64,000 nt of DNA from an uncultured Roseobacter sp. (GTDB lineage Bacteria > Pseudomonadota > Alphaproteobacteria > Rhodobacterales > Rhodobacteraceae). Where the stretch lies: the NCBI RefSeq assembly GCF_947492555.1, contig NZ_CANLNE010000003.1, forward strand, positions 310,001 to 374,000. The letters are read 5' to 3'. Position numbers and translations under genes: made by a program. This document shows, piece by piece, positions 32,358-41,214 of this stretch. Under the pieces are notes generated by a model. That model did not search any database. It saw only the letters and a program-made list of their open reading frames with translations, and was not told where the DNA came from. The number at the start of each line of letters is the position of its first letter. Position 1 is the stretch's first letter.

Positions 32358-33452
32358 ATGGGCCCTTTTCCGCATGACGCACCGAAATCCACGATCACCG
32401 AGGAGAACCCCGCCGGGACGGATGGGTTCGAGTTCGTGGAGTTTGCCCATCCCGATCCGCAAGAGCTGCGCGATCTTTTTGCGCGTATGGGCTATGCGCA
32501 TGTGGCCAATCACAAGACCAAAAATATCGAATTGTGGCAGCAGGGCGATATCACCTATGTGCTGAACGCTGAAGCCGATAGTTTCGGGGCGCAGTTCGTC
32601 GAGGCACACGGACCCTGTGCGCCGTCTATGGGCTGGCGTGTCGCAGATGCCCAGGCAGCGTTCGACCATGCGGTGTCGAAGGGGGCGGAGCCCTATGAGG
32701 GGGCGGGCAAAGTGCTGGATGTGCCAACCATCGTCGGGATTGGCGGGTCGCTGCTGTATTTCGTGGATCAATACTATGACACGAGCCCCTACAACGAAGA
32801 GTATGACTGGATTGCCCAGTCGAAGCCTGCGGGTGTTGGGTTCTACTATCTCGATCACCTGACCCATAATGTGCACAAGGGGAACATGGACAAATGGTTC
32901 AAGTTCTACGGCGATCTGTTCAACTTTCGCGAAATCCGGTTCTTCGACATTGAGGGCAAGTTTACCGGGCTGCTCAGCCGGGCGTTGACCTCGCCCTGCG
33001 GGCGTATCCGTATCCCGATCAACGAGGATCGGGGCGAGACCGGGCAGATCGTGTCCTATCTGAAGAAGTACAAGGGCGAGGGTATCCAGCATATCGCTGT
33101 GGGCTCAAGCGACATCTATGACAGCACGGACGAGATCGCGGCGCGCGGGCTTAAGTTCATGCCCGGTCCGCCGGAGACATATTACACGCTCAGCCATGAC
33201 CGTGTGGTCGGCCATGATGAACCCGTGGAGAGGATGAAGAAACACGGCATCCTGATCGATGGCGAAGGGGTCGTGGACGGCGGAGAGACAAAGATCCTGC
33301 TGCAGATTTTTTCAAAGACGGTCATCGGCCCGATTTTCTTCGAGTTCATTCAACGCAAGGGCGATGATGGGTTTGGCGAGGGGAACTTCAAGGCGCTGTT
33401 CGAGAGTATCGAGCAAGAGCAGATCGACAGCGGAGAACTGGCAGCGGAGTAG
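32358..33452 (+). CDS. hpd: 4-hydroxyphenylpyruvate dioxygenase
   Basis: HPPD converts 4-hydroxyphenylpyruvate to homogentisate in tyrosine degradation using Fe(II). The 364-residue protein has two VOC halves. Iron ligands are His in YLDHLTHNVHKGN (about residue 171), His in GIQHIAVGSSDIYD (about 249) and Glu in FFEFIQRKGDDGFGEGNFKALFESIE (about 331), all present, and the C-terminal gate helix is complete. CTGGAGATCACC precedes the ATG. The regulator gene is divergent; no other homogentisate-pathway gene is in the window. Confidence 0.95.
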   Translation: MGPFPHDAPKSTITEENPAGTDGFEFVEFAHPDPQELRDLFARMGYAHVANHKTKNIELWQQGDITYVLNAEADSFGAQFVEAHGPCAPSMGWRVADAQAAFDHAVSKGAEPYEGAGKVLDVPTIVGIGGSLLYFVDQYYDTSPYNEEYDWIAQSKPAGVGFYYLDHLTHNVHKGNMDKWFKFYGDLFNFREIRFFDIEGKFTGLLSRALTSPCGRIRIPINEDRGETGQIVSYLKKYKGEGIQHIAVGSSDIYDSTDEIAARGLKFMPGPPETYYTLSHDRVVGHDEPVERMKKHGILIDGEGVVDGGETKILLQIFSKTVIGPIFFEFIQRKGDDGFGEGNFKALFESIEQEQIDSGELAAE

Positions 33453-33472
33453 GGGTGGCCTGAAGCCCACCC
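33453..33472. repeat. GC-rich hairpin after hpd, REP-like
   Basis: GGGTGG/CCACCC with loop CCTGAAGC follows the hpd stop immediately. The core GTGGGCTTCAGGCCACC (minus strand) resembles dispersed intergenic palindromes found in many bacteria. It may act as a transcript end or stabiliser for hpd and the convergent gene. Copy number elsewhere in the genome cannot be seen. Confidence 0.35.
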
Positions 33473-33515
33473 TACCTGCTGGCGCTCAGGTACCTGCGTA
33501 TAACCGGCGGCAGCG

Positions 33516-35831
33516 CTACCCTTTGGGCATCTTGAGGACGAGGTTGCGCCCCCGTTTCTGATAGCGCAACTCGCCTTCGCCAATGGCGGAAATCCGGCCG
33601 CCATCGATACGGTCGCCAACCTGAACTTTCTTGTACCTGCCGTTGGAAAGCCGCACCAGTGCACGGCGGTCTGACGGTGTGCCATAGACGCCGATCAGGT
33701 TCACTTTACGCAGGTTGATCGCATTGCGGATCGTTGCCTCCCGCGTCACGGATGCACTTGAGGGGATGCTCGGCGCAACCGCGCGTGGCGCGATGCTGGC
33801 CGCGCCAACGGCGGCGGCTGAAGCCGCGGTTCGTTGCGCTCTCGCGACGATCTGTCCGAAGTTGTTGGGGCGGGCGTCCGGCCGCAACGACGCGGCGAGA
33901 GCCAGCTCTTCGCTGCTGGCGACAACACGATCTGACCCCTGTTCCGATAGGGGGGCGGCACCGTCACCCAGCGGAACAAGGCTAGCCGTGGCTGCATTGG
34001 CCGGCACAAGCGCTGGTGCAGGCCGAGCGGGGGGGCGCAATTCAGCAAGCTCCGAGCGGGTGAGCCCGTCGAGGGTCGCCCGCTCTGTGGTTTCGACCAG
34101 ATCACCGGGGCGTGTTTGTGGCCGGAACGCAGCGAGTGCCGTTTGGACCGGGGCCAATTCGGTCGCCGCAGCCGCACGCGATGGGAAGCTCGCCGGACGT
34201 GTAGGAGGCGCGCCCGCAAAGATTTTTACGCCATCGGGGTTCAGCGTGCCCTGCGCCGTCGGCACCACAAGACCACGATTGTCCAATGCGAAGGTCGTAC
34301 CGGCTGCGGCAGGCGAGGTTGGAGCATCAGGAGCAACGTCCTGCGAAAATGAGGTGGCGGGCGGCAATGCCACGGCATCGAAGGCGGGCTCAATCGGATC
34401 TATACTGGTCACGTATAGGTCTTCGATGTCCACAAGAGGTGGCGGCGTTGGCACATCGGGAGCCTGCGGCCAGATACCGGTCACGGCATAGCTTGCCCGA
34501 AAATCGTCGGGCGATTGTTCAGGCGCTGTGTCATTGGCAAGGGGCGTGCGCAGAGCATCCAAAACCGCCGCATCCTCATCTGTGAGATCTGGGTCCAGCA
34601 GGGAAAGTTCCGTTGCATCGCTTGTGTTCGGATTTGACAGGGATGTGGACGGCTGGATTGGCGGGGCGACCTCTACAGCCGTGATCTCGGGTGCCGCGTC
34701 ATTGCGCCACCCGGCCATGCGGTCCTGCAGGCTCCCGAACGACCAGGTCCCGATACCCACAACAGCCAGAACCAAAACCGCCGCAAGCCCCAGGGGCAAC
34801 ACCCGCCTTTGCGGCGTCACTTCCTGCGCTTCACGTGCGCCGAAAACGGTATAGCGTTCGGCTTCGTTTGCGGGTTTCGTTGCCACGGGTGCCGCAGCTG
34901 GCAGGGGCACACGGACCGATCTGGCCTTGGGGGCGTCTGGTCTTGGGGTGTAGGGCTTTGCGGATTCTGCAAAACCAAAGGCTGCCGAGGCGGGTGCCGT
35001 GTCATGGGGTGGAGATATCGGGTCCGAGGGTGTGCGGCGGCTGGAAAATGGCGCGATCTCAGTCTCAATATCCCGTGGGGGCAGATCAGGCGCCGTGACA
35101 TCGGCCACCTGAGGCTCCGAGGCGCGTAGGCTTTGCAAGGCATCCTGCAGGTTGTCTGCCCGTTCCGCTTCCGCCTGTCTGGCCGATTTAAACGTTAGGG
35201 CTTCAGTCTTGGGTTTGACAACAGGCTCGGCCACCGGCGGCATACCGGGCAGTTCCTTTGCCACGGGGCCTTTCGGTGTTTCCATATCGCCAACAATAAC
35301 AATGGCAACGCCATCCGGCTCCACGGTCTGGCCGGGGTCAAGCAATTCCCGCGCGGCGCGGGTTGGTCCGAAATAGGGTTCTCCCGCGTAGCTCTGCGGT
35401 TCTGGCATCGCGACGAAGCTTACCGGATGGAACCGGTGCTCTACCGCGAAGTCCTCTGCTTCCTGCAGGGTCTCAAGGGCCACTGCAGCGACATCCGTGG
35501 AATCGCCGTCCACCGCTACGTCAAAAGCCAGGTCATCAAGCGCATAGGGCGTCGCCCCCGCCAGGGCATCGCGTGCCGCATCGCGCCGATCCGCGAGGTC
35601 GAGCCCGGGGGTCGCCAGCCTGAGATAGCGCAGCTGCTCGTTGGGGATAACCAGTTTGCACCGCAGCCCATCCGGAGCCATCGCGGTGGCCGTTTTGCGC
35701 AGCACGGTAAGCTTTGCGCCCAGCTCCTCGGCTTCCGGCGAAACCTCGCCGATCACGCGCCACCCGTCCCCCGAGCGATGTAGCAGACGGATGCTGTCGA
35801 ACGACAGGGAAAGTGCGAAGTTTGGTTTCAT
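33516..35831 (-). CDS. Large envelope protein: GspL/PilM-like N terminus, one TM, disordered linker, PilP-like C terminus
   Basis: I know no name for this 771-residue protein. The first 190 residues (KPNFALSLSFDSIRLLHR; LRCKLVIPNEQLRYLRL; ATPYALDDLAFDVAVDG) resemble the cytoplasmic actin-like part of GspL/PilM. A disordered segment follows, then one transmembrane helix at about 343-365 (VLPLGLAAVLVLAVVGIG), a Pro/Ala-rich periplasmic linker of over 300 residues, and a C-terminal domain of about 65 residues (LIGVYGTPSDRRALVRLSNG; KVQVGDRIDGGRISAIG; GRNLVLKMPKG) like PilP or the GspC HR domain. It stands alone. Similarity calls are weak and made by eye. Confidence 0.6.
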   Translation of the reverse strand: MKPNFALSLSFDSIRLLHRSGDGWRVIGEVSPEAEELGAKLTVLRKTATAMAPDGLRCKLVIPNEQLRYLRLATPGLDLADRRDAARDALAGATPYALDDLAFDVAVDGDSTDVAAVALETLQEAEDFAVEHRFHPVSFVAMPEPQSYAGEPYFGPTRAARELLDPGQTVEPDGVAIVIVGDMETPKGPVAKELPGMPPVAEPVVKPKTEALTFKSARQAEAERADNLQDALQSLRASEPQVADVTAPDLPPRDIETEIAPFSSRRTPSDPISPPHDTAPASAAFGFAESAKPYTPRPDAPKARSVRVPLPAAAPVATKPANEAERYTVFGAREAQEVTPQRRVLPLGLAAVLVLAVVGIGTWSFGSLQDRMAGWRNDAAPEITAVEVAPPIQPSTSLSNPNTSDATELSLLDPDLTDEDAAVLDALRTPLANDTAPEQSPDDFRASYAVTGIWPQAPDVPTPPPLVDIEDLYVTSIDPIEPAFDAVALPPATSFSQDVAPDAPTSPAAAGTTFALDNRGLVVPTAQGTLNPDGVKIFAGAPPTRPASFPSRAAAATELAPVQTALAAFRPQTRPGDLVETTERATLDGLTRSELAELRPPARPAPALVPANAATASLVPLGDGAAPLSEQGSDRVVASSEELALAASLRPDARPNNFGQIVARAQRTAASAAAVGAASIAPRAVAPSIPSSASVTREATIRNAINLRKVNLIGVYGTPSDRRALVRLSNGRYKKVQVGDRIDGGRISAIGEGELRYQKRGRNLVLKMPKG

Positions 35832-35988
35832 AGCGCGGGTTTACCAGTCATCATGGTTCTTGCACAGATCGATCATGTATTGGCAGAACATATAGCGGGT
35901 CTTTGCCGAGGAAAAGTAAACGCCAAGTTTACCACTTGTTCAAACCGTAAGGGCCGTATCAGATGCCGCTGCAATCAGGAGATTAACA

Positions 35989-36672
35989 ATGAGACATGTT
36001 TTGAAGGCGATGCTACTGGTGATCCTCACCACAGGGGTCGCAATGGCGGACGAAGACCGGATCATCACGGTCACTGGCGTCGGCACTGTTGAGACCGTAC
36101 CGGATATGGCAACCGTTCGTCTTGGCGTCACCCATCAGGCCAAAGAGGCCGCGGCGGCCATGTCCGCCACCGGCGAAGGGGTCGCCGCTGTGCTCAGTCG
36201 GCTCGAAAAGGCGGGTCTCGCTGCGCGGGACATACAGACAGATCAGCTCTCGCTCCAGCCGGTCTGGTCGGACTACACCTTGAACAGTCGGCGGATCACC
36301 GGCTTTTCAGCCACCAACATGTTGATGGTCCGGGTGCGGGACCTTGATGCGCTCGGGCGCGTGCTGGATCTCGTGATCACGGATGGCGCCAATTCCTTCA
36401 ACGGTCTTTCCTTCGGCTTGCAGGAGCCGAAACCCGCTCAGGATGCTGCACGCGCTGCGGCGGTGGCGGATGCGATAGATCGCGCGCGACAGCTGGCTGA
36501 GGCTGCGGGGGTGACCCTTGGCCCGATCCAGAGCATCAGCGAATATGTTGGCGGTGCCCGGCCCGAGATGATGAACATGCCGATGTCGCGCTCGGCTGCG
36601 GATGTGCCGATTGCGCAGGGCGAAGTGTCGGTTGCGTCACAAGTGAACGTCGTATTTGCGATTGTGGAGTGA
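35989..36672 (+). CDS. SIMPL domain (DUF541, YggE-like) exported protein
   Basis: The 227-residue protein has a signal peptide (MRHVLKAMLLVILTTGVAMA, cut near residue 20) and a SIMPL/DUF541 domain: ITVTGVGTVETVPDMATVRLGV at residues 26-47, DIQTDQLSLQPVW near 82, and a C-terminal VSVASQVNVVFAI. YggE in E. coli is linked to oxidative-stress resistance, but the mechanism is not known. CAGGAGATTAACA precedes the ATG. A strong terminator follows. Confidence 0.88.
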   Translation: MRHVLKAMLLVILTTGVAMADEDRIITVTGVGTVETVPDMATVRLGVTHQAKEAAAAMSATGEGVAAVLSRLEKAGLAARDIQTDQLSLQPVWSDYTLNSRRITGFSATNMLMVRVRDLDALGRVLDLVITDGANSFNGLSFGLQEPKPAQDAARAAAVADAIDRARQLAEAAGVTLGPIQSISEYVGGARPEMMNMPMSRSAADVPIAQGEVSVASQVNVVFAIVE

Positions 36673-36692
36673 TCCGGTCGCGCACCAAATCG

Positions 36693-36719
36693 AAAGGGCG
36701 CCGCTGAGGCGCCCTTTTT
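36693..36719. terminator. Rho-independent terminator, SIMPL gene / metY
   Basis: A 10-bp stem AAAGGGCGCC/GGCGCCCTTT with loop GCTGA is followed by TT. It sits between the converging SIMPL and metY genes and can work in both directions. Confidence 0.88.
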
Positions 36720-36731
36720 ACGTGGCGGAGG

Positions 36732-38024
36732 TCAGCTTGCGGCTTTCGACAACGCCTGATCGAGATCGGCAATCAGGTCTTCGGCATTCTCGGTTCCGAT
36801 GGAAATCCTCACGACGCTGGGCCCGGCACCTGCGGCTTCTTGCTGCTCTGCCGTGAGCTGCCGGTGAGTGGTCGATGCCGAGTGGATCACCAGACTGCGG
36901 GTATCGCCGAGGTTCGCCACGTGGCTGAAGATTTCCAGCGCATTCACGAATTTCACGCAAGCCTCGTAGCCGCCCTTGATCGCAAAGGTGAACAATCCGC
37001 CAGCGCCCTTGGGGCAGATTTTCTTGACCCGATCATTGTAAGGCGACGACTTGAGCCCGGCATAGGTAACATAGTCAACGCGCGGGTCTTTTTCGAGCCA
37101 ACCGGCCACGGTCTCGGCGTTTTCCACATGCCGCTCCATGCGCAGGCTCAGCGTTTCGGTACCCATCAGCGTGTAGTGTGCGGCTTGCGGGTTCATGGTC
37201 ATGCCCAGATCGCGCAGCCCTATGGCGATGGAGTGGAAAGTGAAGGCCAGGGGTCCGAAAGTCTCGTGGAACTTCAGCCCGTGGTAGGCAGGTTCGGGCT
37301 GGCTGAGCGAGGGGAATTTGTCATTCGCCGACCAGTCGAACTTGCCACTGTCCACCACGCACCCCCCGGTGACGGTGCCGTTGCCGGTCAGGTATTTGGT
37401 GGTTGAATGCACCACCAGCGTCGCGCCATGCTCGATCGGGCGGCAGAGATAGGGCGTGGCCGAGGTATTGTCGACGATCAGCGGAATGCCCGCCGCATCG
37501 GAGATTTTCGAGATCGCATCGAGGTCTGTGATGTAGCCGCCGGGGTTGGCGATGGACTCGCAGAAGACTGCGCGCGTGTCATCGTTGATCGCGGCCTTCA
37601 CGGCATCGAGATCGTCGAAATCGACGAAGGTGCACTCCCAGCCAAACCGTTTGATGGTGTGGCTGAACTGCGTGACCGTGCCGCCGTAAAGGCGCGTGGA
37701 GGCCACAATGTTCTTGCCCGGCCCCATCAGAGGGAAGAGCGCCATGATCTGCGCTGCATGCCCCGACGAACAGCAGGCCGCCCCGACACCGCCCTCAAGC
37801 GTTGCAATCCGTTCCTGCAGCACGGCGACGGTGGGGTTGGTCAGGCGGGAATAGATGAACCCCACTTCCTGCAGGTTGAAGAGGGCGGCGGCGTGGTCCG
37901 CATCCCGGAACACATAGGCCGTTGTCTGGTAAATCGGGGTCTGGCGCGCACCGGTCGCGGGGTCGGGACGGGCGCCTGCATGAATTTGCAGGGTGTCAAA
38001 ACCGTAGTCGGGGCCGTCTGTCAT
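36732..38024 (-). CDS. metY: O-acetylhomoserine aminocarboxypropyltransferase (sulfhydrylase) MetY
   Basis: MetY uses sulfide and O-acetylhomoserine to make homocysteine with PLP. The 430-residue protein belongs to the Cys/Met metabolism PLP family: TLQIHAGARPDPATGARQ at the N terminus, SSGHAAQIMALFPLMGPGKNIVAS (about residue 87), and VVHSTTKYLTGNGTVTGG (about 205-222) with the PLP lysine. The long C-terminal half distinguishes MetY from cystathionine enzymes. The ATG at 38024 follows CAGGAGGAACCCC; the longer ORF is not needed. The metX partner is not in the window. Confidence 0.93.
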   Translation of the reverse strand: MTDGPDYGFDTLQIHAGARPDPATGARQTPIYQTTAYVFRDADHAAALFNLQEVGFIYSRLTNPTVAVLQERIATLEGGVGAACCSSGHAAQIMALFPLMGPGKNIVASTRLYGGTVTQFSHTIKRFGWECTFVDFDDLDAVKAAINDDTRAVFCESIANPGGYITDLDAISKISDAAGIPLIVDNTSATPYLCRPIEHGATLVVHSTTKYLTGNGTVTGGCVVDSGKFDWSANDKFPSLSQPEPAYHGLKFHETFGPLAFTFHSIAIGLRDLGMTMNPQAAHYTLMGTETLSLRMERHVENAETVAGWLEKDPRVDYVTYAGLKSSPYNDRVKKICPKGAGGLFTFAIKGGYEACVKFVNALEIFSHVANLGDTRSLVIHSASTTHRQLTAEQQEAAGAGPSVVRISIGTENAEDLIADLDQALSKAAS

Positions 38025-38047
38025 GGGGTTCCTCCTGAGGACTTCGT

Positions 38048-38061
38048 TAACGGTATCGTTA
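38048..38061. promoter_or_regulatory. Dyad TAACG-GTAT-CGTTA upstream of metY
   Basis: A perfect 5-bp inverted repeat with a 4-base centre lies 24 bp before metY. Further upstream, GCAGGC/GCCTGC (38073-38078 with 38093-38098) forms a second hairpin just after the stop of the preceding glycosyltransferase-like gene. Together they could be a regulator site, an attenuator or a small metabolite-binding leader. I cannot match them to a known SAM riboswitch class by eye. Confidence 0.35.
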
Positions 38062-38110
38062 GGCGATGGGGGGCAGGCATACAAGAGTGCCAGCCTGCAA
38101 GGCATGTGCC

Positions 38111-39118
38111 TCAGCGCATCCAGAAGCCCGCCGATTTGATCCGGTTGCGGATGGCGGCCTCGCGGCGCGGCAGGTTGTCCTGATCGAAAAGCGCGCGCAC
38201 CTTTGTCCCGCGTCCCTGGTAGACATTTCGCTTGATCGGCGCGTGCGCCTTGAGCAGTTTCTTGATCTTGTTGGGGGCCGCGACCTCTTCGAGCACCTCG
38301 ATCACCGTGTCACTTTCACGGGCATAGAGCAGCGGGAACATGCGGTAGTGGCAGCTGACGGAGCCATCGAGCAGCCCCTCCGGCAGCATGTCACGCCCGC
38401 CCCCCAAGGCGTGAATGACGAGCGGCAGCGCGATCTGATCCAGCCAGGGGGTCATTTCCTGCGCACATAGTTCTTTTGGCGGGTCGTCCCGGATGGCTAC
38501 GGCATAGTCTTCGAAGAGCGCACCAAAGCGGCGCGGGCAGCTGTAGAAGAAGTAGCCTGCATTGAAGTAGAGATAGCGCCGCCAGTATTCATCCGGTTGG
38601 TTCCGATCAAGCGAGCTTTCGAAGTCCAACCCGAACTTGTCGTAAAGCGACCCCCACAAATCGCTGTATCCTGGCCCGTAGAGTTCCGGTTTCGGCCATG
38701 TGCCTTCCCGTTTGAGCGAGGCGGAGGGGCGGTCAAAGTCGAAAGGCACGGAGCTCAAATCCCCGGTAATCAGCGTGTCAGTGTCAAAAAAGACAAAGGG
38801 CGTGCCTTCGGGCAGCTCCCTGAGCATTTCGATCTTGTTGCCGTACGGATACTTGACCCCAAAATGGCGAGACTCGAAGGGAATGATCTCTGCCTCAAGC
38901 ATCTCCAGCATCTCCAGCACACCCTGATCTGAAATGCGGGGGTCCTTCGGCCACAAGGGACCGGGCTGCGGTTCTGCGATCAGCAGGCGGCCCTTAAAGT
39001 CCGGGCTGGAGCGGCGCAGAGAAGCCGCGAAAAGCAACGCCTCATAGGTCAACCGACCCTCTTGGGCGACGACCACCACGTTGAAATCTGGTGTGAAATT
39101 CTCAGCCGTTGCGGCCAT
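38111..39118 (-). CDS. Glycosyltransferase-like protein (GT-A fold, DTD motif)
   Basis: The 335-residue protein starts with NFTPDFNVVVVAQEGRLTYEALLFAASLR and has PFVFFDTDTLITGDLSS (about residue 110), a D-x-D motif in the context seen in GT-A glycosyltransferases of the GT8 type. A later FNAGYFFYSCPRRFGALFEDY segment and GGGRD complete a plausible active site. Donor and acceptor are unknown. The ATG at 39118 is preferred to an upstream TTG. It lies 86 bp upstream of metY on the same strand. Confidence 0.6.
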   Translation of the reverse strand: MAATAENFTPDFNVVVVAQEGRLTYEALLFAASLRRSSPDFKGRLLIAEPQPGPLWPKDPRISDQGVLEMLEMLEAEIIPFESRHFGVKYPYGNKIEMLRELPEGTPFVFFDTDTLITGDLSSVPFDFDRPSASLKREGTWPKPELYGPGYSDLWGSLYDKFGLDFESSLDRNQPDEYWRRYLYFNAGYFFYSCPRRFGALFEDYAVAIRDDPPKELCAQEMTPWLDQIALPLVIHALGGGRDMLPEGLLDGSVSCHYRMFPLLYARESDTVIEVLEEVAAPNKIKKLLKAHAPIKRNVYQGRGTKVRALFDQDNLPRREAAIRNRIKSAGFWMR

Positions 39119-39217
39119 ATCAGCCTGTTCGTTAAAGGTATTATGCCCCAACTATAGGGCCAAGTCGGGCACGACTAAAGCGATTTGCGCGCAGGAGGTT
39201 GGATGAGATGTCGTGAA

Positions 39218-39301
39218 TGGTGGGCGACCCTGGAATCGAACCAGGCGTGCGTCTCCGCGAGGGAGTTACAGTCCCCTGCCACACCTTGCGGCCTGTCGCC
39301 C
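39218..39301 (-). tRNA. tRNA-Tyr (GTA)
   Basis: Read on the minus strand: acceptor GGGCGAC/GTCGCCC, anticodon stem GGGGA/TCCCT with loop CTGTAAC (anticodon GTA), a long class II variable arm (CGCGGAGACGCACG region), T stem CCTGG/CCAGG with loop TTCGATT, discriminator A and encoded CCA. The long variable arm agrees with bacterial tRNA-Tyr. The remaining sequence between 39119 and 39411 has no other gene. Confidence 0.94.
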
Positions 39302-39411
39302 ACGCCGCTGATGCATTGCACCTGCGGTGAAGGCGTGATTACAAGCGGTGCCCAGAGGCGTCAAGGCGAAATCAGAACCTTTTTGGCGCTGGAATGAACA
39401 GGACCGATCCG

Positions 39412-40188
39412 ATGAAAAAACCCAAGTGGGTTGTGCAGAAAGAGCAGGATAAAAAGGCGCAAGGCCGCGAGACGGTCTGGCTTTTTGGCCTGCATGCGGT
39501 GCGTGATGCGCTGATGAATCCCGCGCGGGAGAAATTGCGGCTGGTGGTGACGCTGAACGCGCAGAACAAGCTCGCGGAGGCCATCGAGAGCGCCGGCGTG
39601 ACGCCGGAGGTTGTCGATTCGCGCAGGTTCGCGGCCCCGCTTGATCCCGGATCGGTGCATCAGGGGGCCGCGATGGAGGTCAAACCGCTGGACTGGGGGC
39701 GTCTGGAGGATGTCTGCATCGGCCCGGTATCGCCCCGGGTCGTGATGCTCGACCGGGTAACCGATCCCCATAACGTAGGGGCAATCCTGCGGTCTGCTGA
39801 GGTCTTGGGGGCGTCCGCCGTGGTGGGAACCCGGCATCATTCCGCCCCTGAAACCGGGGCCTTGGCCAAAACCGCCAGCGGCGCCCTTGAACGCCAACCC
39901 TACATCCGCGTCCGCAATCTGGCAGATGCGATCAAGGCCCTGCAGGACATGGGATATATCGTCTTGGGGCTGGATGGTGAGGCGACCCAAACAATTGAGG
40001 CGGCGGTCGAGGGCAAGCGCGACCGGCCTGTAGCGCTGGTGTTGGGCGCCGAAGGGCCAGGGCTGCGCGAGAAAACTAAGGAAACGGTGGATGCGCTGGT
40101 GCGGATCGACGCTGGCGGTCAATTCGGCTCGCTCAACGTCTCGAACGCGGCAGCAATCGCCTTATATGCATCCAGAGCGTCCGCATGA
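39412..40188 (+). CDS. rlmB: TrmH/SpoU family 23S rRNA 2'-O-methyltransferase (RlmB-like)
   Basis: RlmB methylates G2251 in the peptidyltransferase loop. The 258-residue protein has an N-terminal substrate-binding domain (WLFGLHAVRDALMNP; HQGAAMEVKPL) and a C-terminal SPOUT knot domain with VMLDRVTDPHNVGAILRSAEV (about residue 110), LVLGAEGPGLREKT and FGSLNVSNAAAIALY (SAM-binding knot). An upstream in-frame ATG at 39394 is also possible; AGGACC favours 39412. Another TrmH-family target cannot be excluded. Confidence 0.88.
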   Translation: MKKPKWVVQKEQDKKAQGRETVWLFGLHAVRDALMNPAREKLRLVVTLNAQNKLAEAIESAGVTPEVVDSRRFAAPLDPGSVHQGAAMEVKPLDWGRLEDVCIGPVSPRVVMLDRVTDPHNVGAILRSAEVLGASAVVGTRHHSAPETGALAKTASGALERQPYIRVRNLADAIKALQDMGYIVLGLDGEATQTIEAAVEGKRDRPVALVLGAEGPGLREKTKETVDALVRIDAGGQFGSLNVSNAAAIALYASRASA

Positions 40189-40212
40189 CGCTTGAGGTTT
40201 AGGACGCGCTGA

Positions 40213-40527
40213 ATGGCTCATTCAACGAAGATTGCAACATGTTGCTATTGCGGGACACGCGCCGCGCTGGTGCTGGGGCGGGACCGTCACGAACTCGTCT
40301 GCTCCAGCTGTGGCGCACCGCTGCACGAGTTGAAACGTCTGCCGCAGGAGCACCCCGGGAAAACCGAGCTTGTACGCCCCTCCGCGGTGCGCAAGTCGTC
40401 GAAAACTGCTAAAACCCCCAAGATGAAAAAGCACAAGCCGCGTCGCAAGAGCTACAAGCGGCGCAAGGGTTTCATGCAGCATCTGATGGAAGAGGCCTTT
40501 GACGTGATCGAAGATATCTTTGATTGA
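40213..40527 (+). CDS. Small zinc-ribbon protein with basic tail
   Basis: This 104-residue protein has a zinc ribbon, CxxC at residues 10-13 and CSSC at 30-33, followed by a Lys/Arg-rich linker (KTPKMKKHKPRRKSYKRRKG) and an acidic C terminus (EEAFDVIEDIFD). The composition suggests nucleic-acid binding or interaction with a ribosome or polymerase. Homologues occur in Rhodobacteraceae as hypothetical proteins. It begins 24 bp after rlmB and may be cotranscribed with it. Confidence 0.68.
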   Translation: MAHSTKIATCCYCGTRAALVLGRDRHELVCSSCGAPLHELKRLPQEHPGKTELVRPSAVRKSSKTAKTPKMKKHKPRRKSYKRRKGFMQHLMEEAFDVIEDIFD

Positions 40528-40682
40528 GTATTCTGGCGGGTTTCTGCGCGAAAATTTAACGTTTCGTTCACAGATTTGCGAGACAGTCTGGATATGCGGG
40601 TTTGCACGCATATCTAAGTGTCATGTCAAAGAGCTCGGAACGCTTTTTGATTTCATGACTGTCCCTCGTTCCGTACCTCTGC

Positions 40683-40719
40683 GCGCCCCTTGCTTTATAG
40701 CATCGGGCGCTCTTTTTTT
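40683..40719 (+). terminator. Rho-independent terminator
   Basis: GCGCCC/GGGCGC (40683-40688 with 40705-40710) with an inner GCT/AGC pair is followed by TCTTTTTTT. It lies in the 219-bp gap after the zinc-ribbon gene, 27 bp before the next start, so it may end the former or attenuate the latter. Nothing else is seen in the gap. Confidence 0.65.
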
Positions 40720-40746
40720 CGGGCGTCGGGACAGGTAGGAAGAGTC

Positions 40747-41214
40747 ATGACCTATTCGGACGTCCAGCTTAAGAAAATTCTGACCCGCACGCGCCGCATT
40801 GCTGTGGTGGGCGTGTCGATGAACCCGGTACGGCCCAGCTATTACGTGGCGCGGTATCTGTCCCTGAAAGGGTTTCAGGTGGTGCCGGTCAATCCGCGTC
40901 ATGCCGGGGAGGTGCTATTGGGGCAAAAGGTGCGAGGCGCGCTGTCCGATATCGAAGGTGGCGTGGATATGGTCGATATCTTTCGCCGCTCGGACGCCGT
41001 GCCGCCAATCGTTGATGAAGCTCTGGCGCATTTTCCAAAGCTTCAGACGATCTGGATGCAGATCGGGGTGGAACACGCCGATGCCGCAGCACAGGCCGAA
41101 GCGCGCGGCGTCACGGTGATCCAGAACCGCTGCCCCAAGATCGAATATCAGCGCCTGTTCGGAGAGTTGCGCATGGGCGGGTTTGCCACCGGGATCGTCT
41201 CATCACGGCTTTAG
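40747..41214 (+). CDS. CoA-binding domain protein
   Basis: The 155-residue protein is a single CoA-binding Rossmann domain (COG1832 type): RTRRIAVVGVSMNPVRPSYYVARYL (residues 14-38), VVPVNPRHAGEVLLGQKV and VDMVDIFRRSDAVPPIVDEAL, ending with QNRCPKIEYQRL. It resembles the N-terminal CoA-binding part of succinyl-CoA synthetase alpha without catalytic domains. Its ligand role is unknown. AGGAAGAGTC precedes the ATG. It converges on hisE with a 4-bp overlap. Confidence 0.88.
   Translation: MTYSDVQLKKILTRTRRIAVVGVSMNPVRPSYYVARYLSLKGFQVVPVNPRHAGEVLLGQKVRGALSDIEGGVDMVDIFRRSDAVPPIVDEALAHFPKLQTIWMQIGVEHADAAAQAEARGVTVIQNRCPKIEYQRLFGELRMGGFATGIVSSRL

Noticed and set aside
38025-38110. SAM-II or SAM/SAH riboswitch before metY
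   Set aside because: Hairpins are present but conserved core sequences were not recognised; kept only as an unnamed leader structure.
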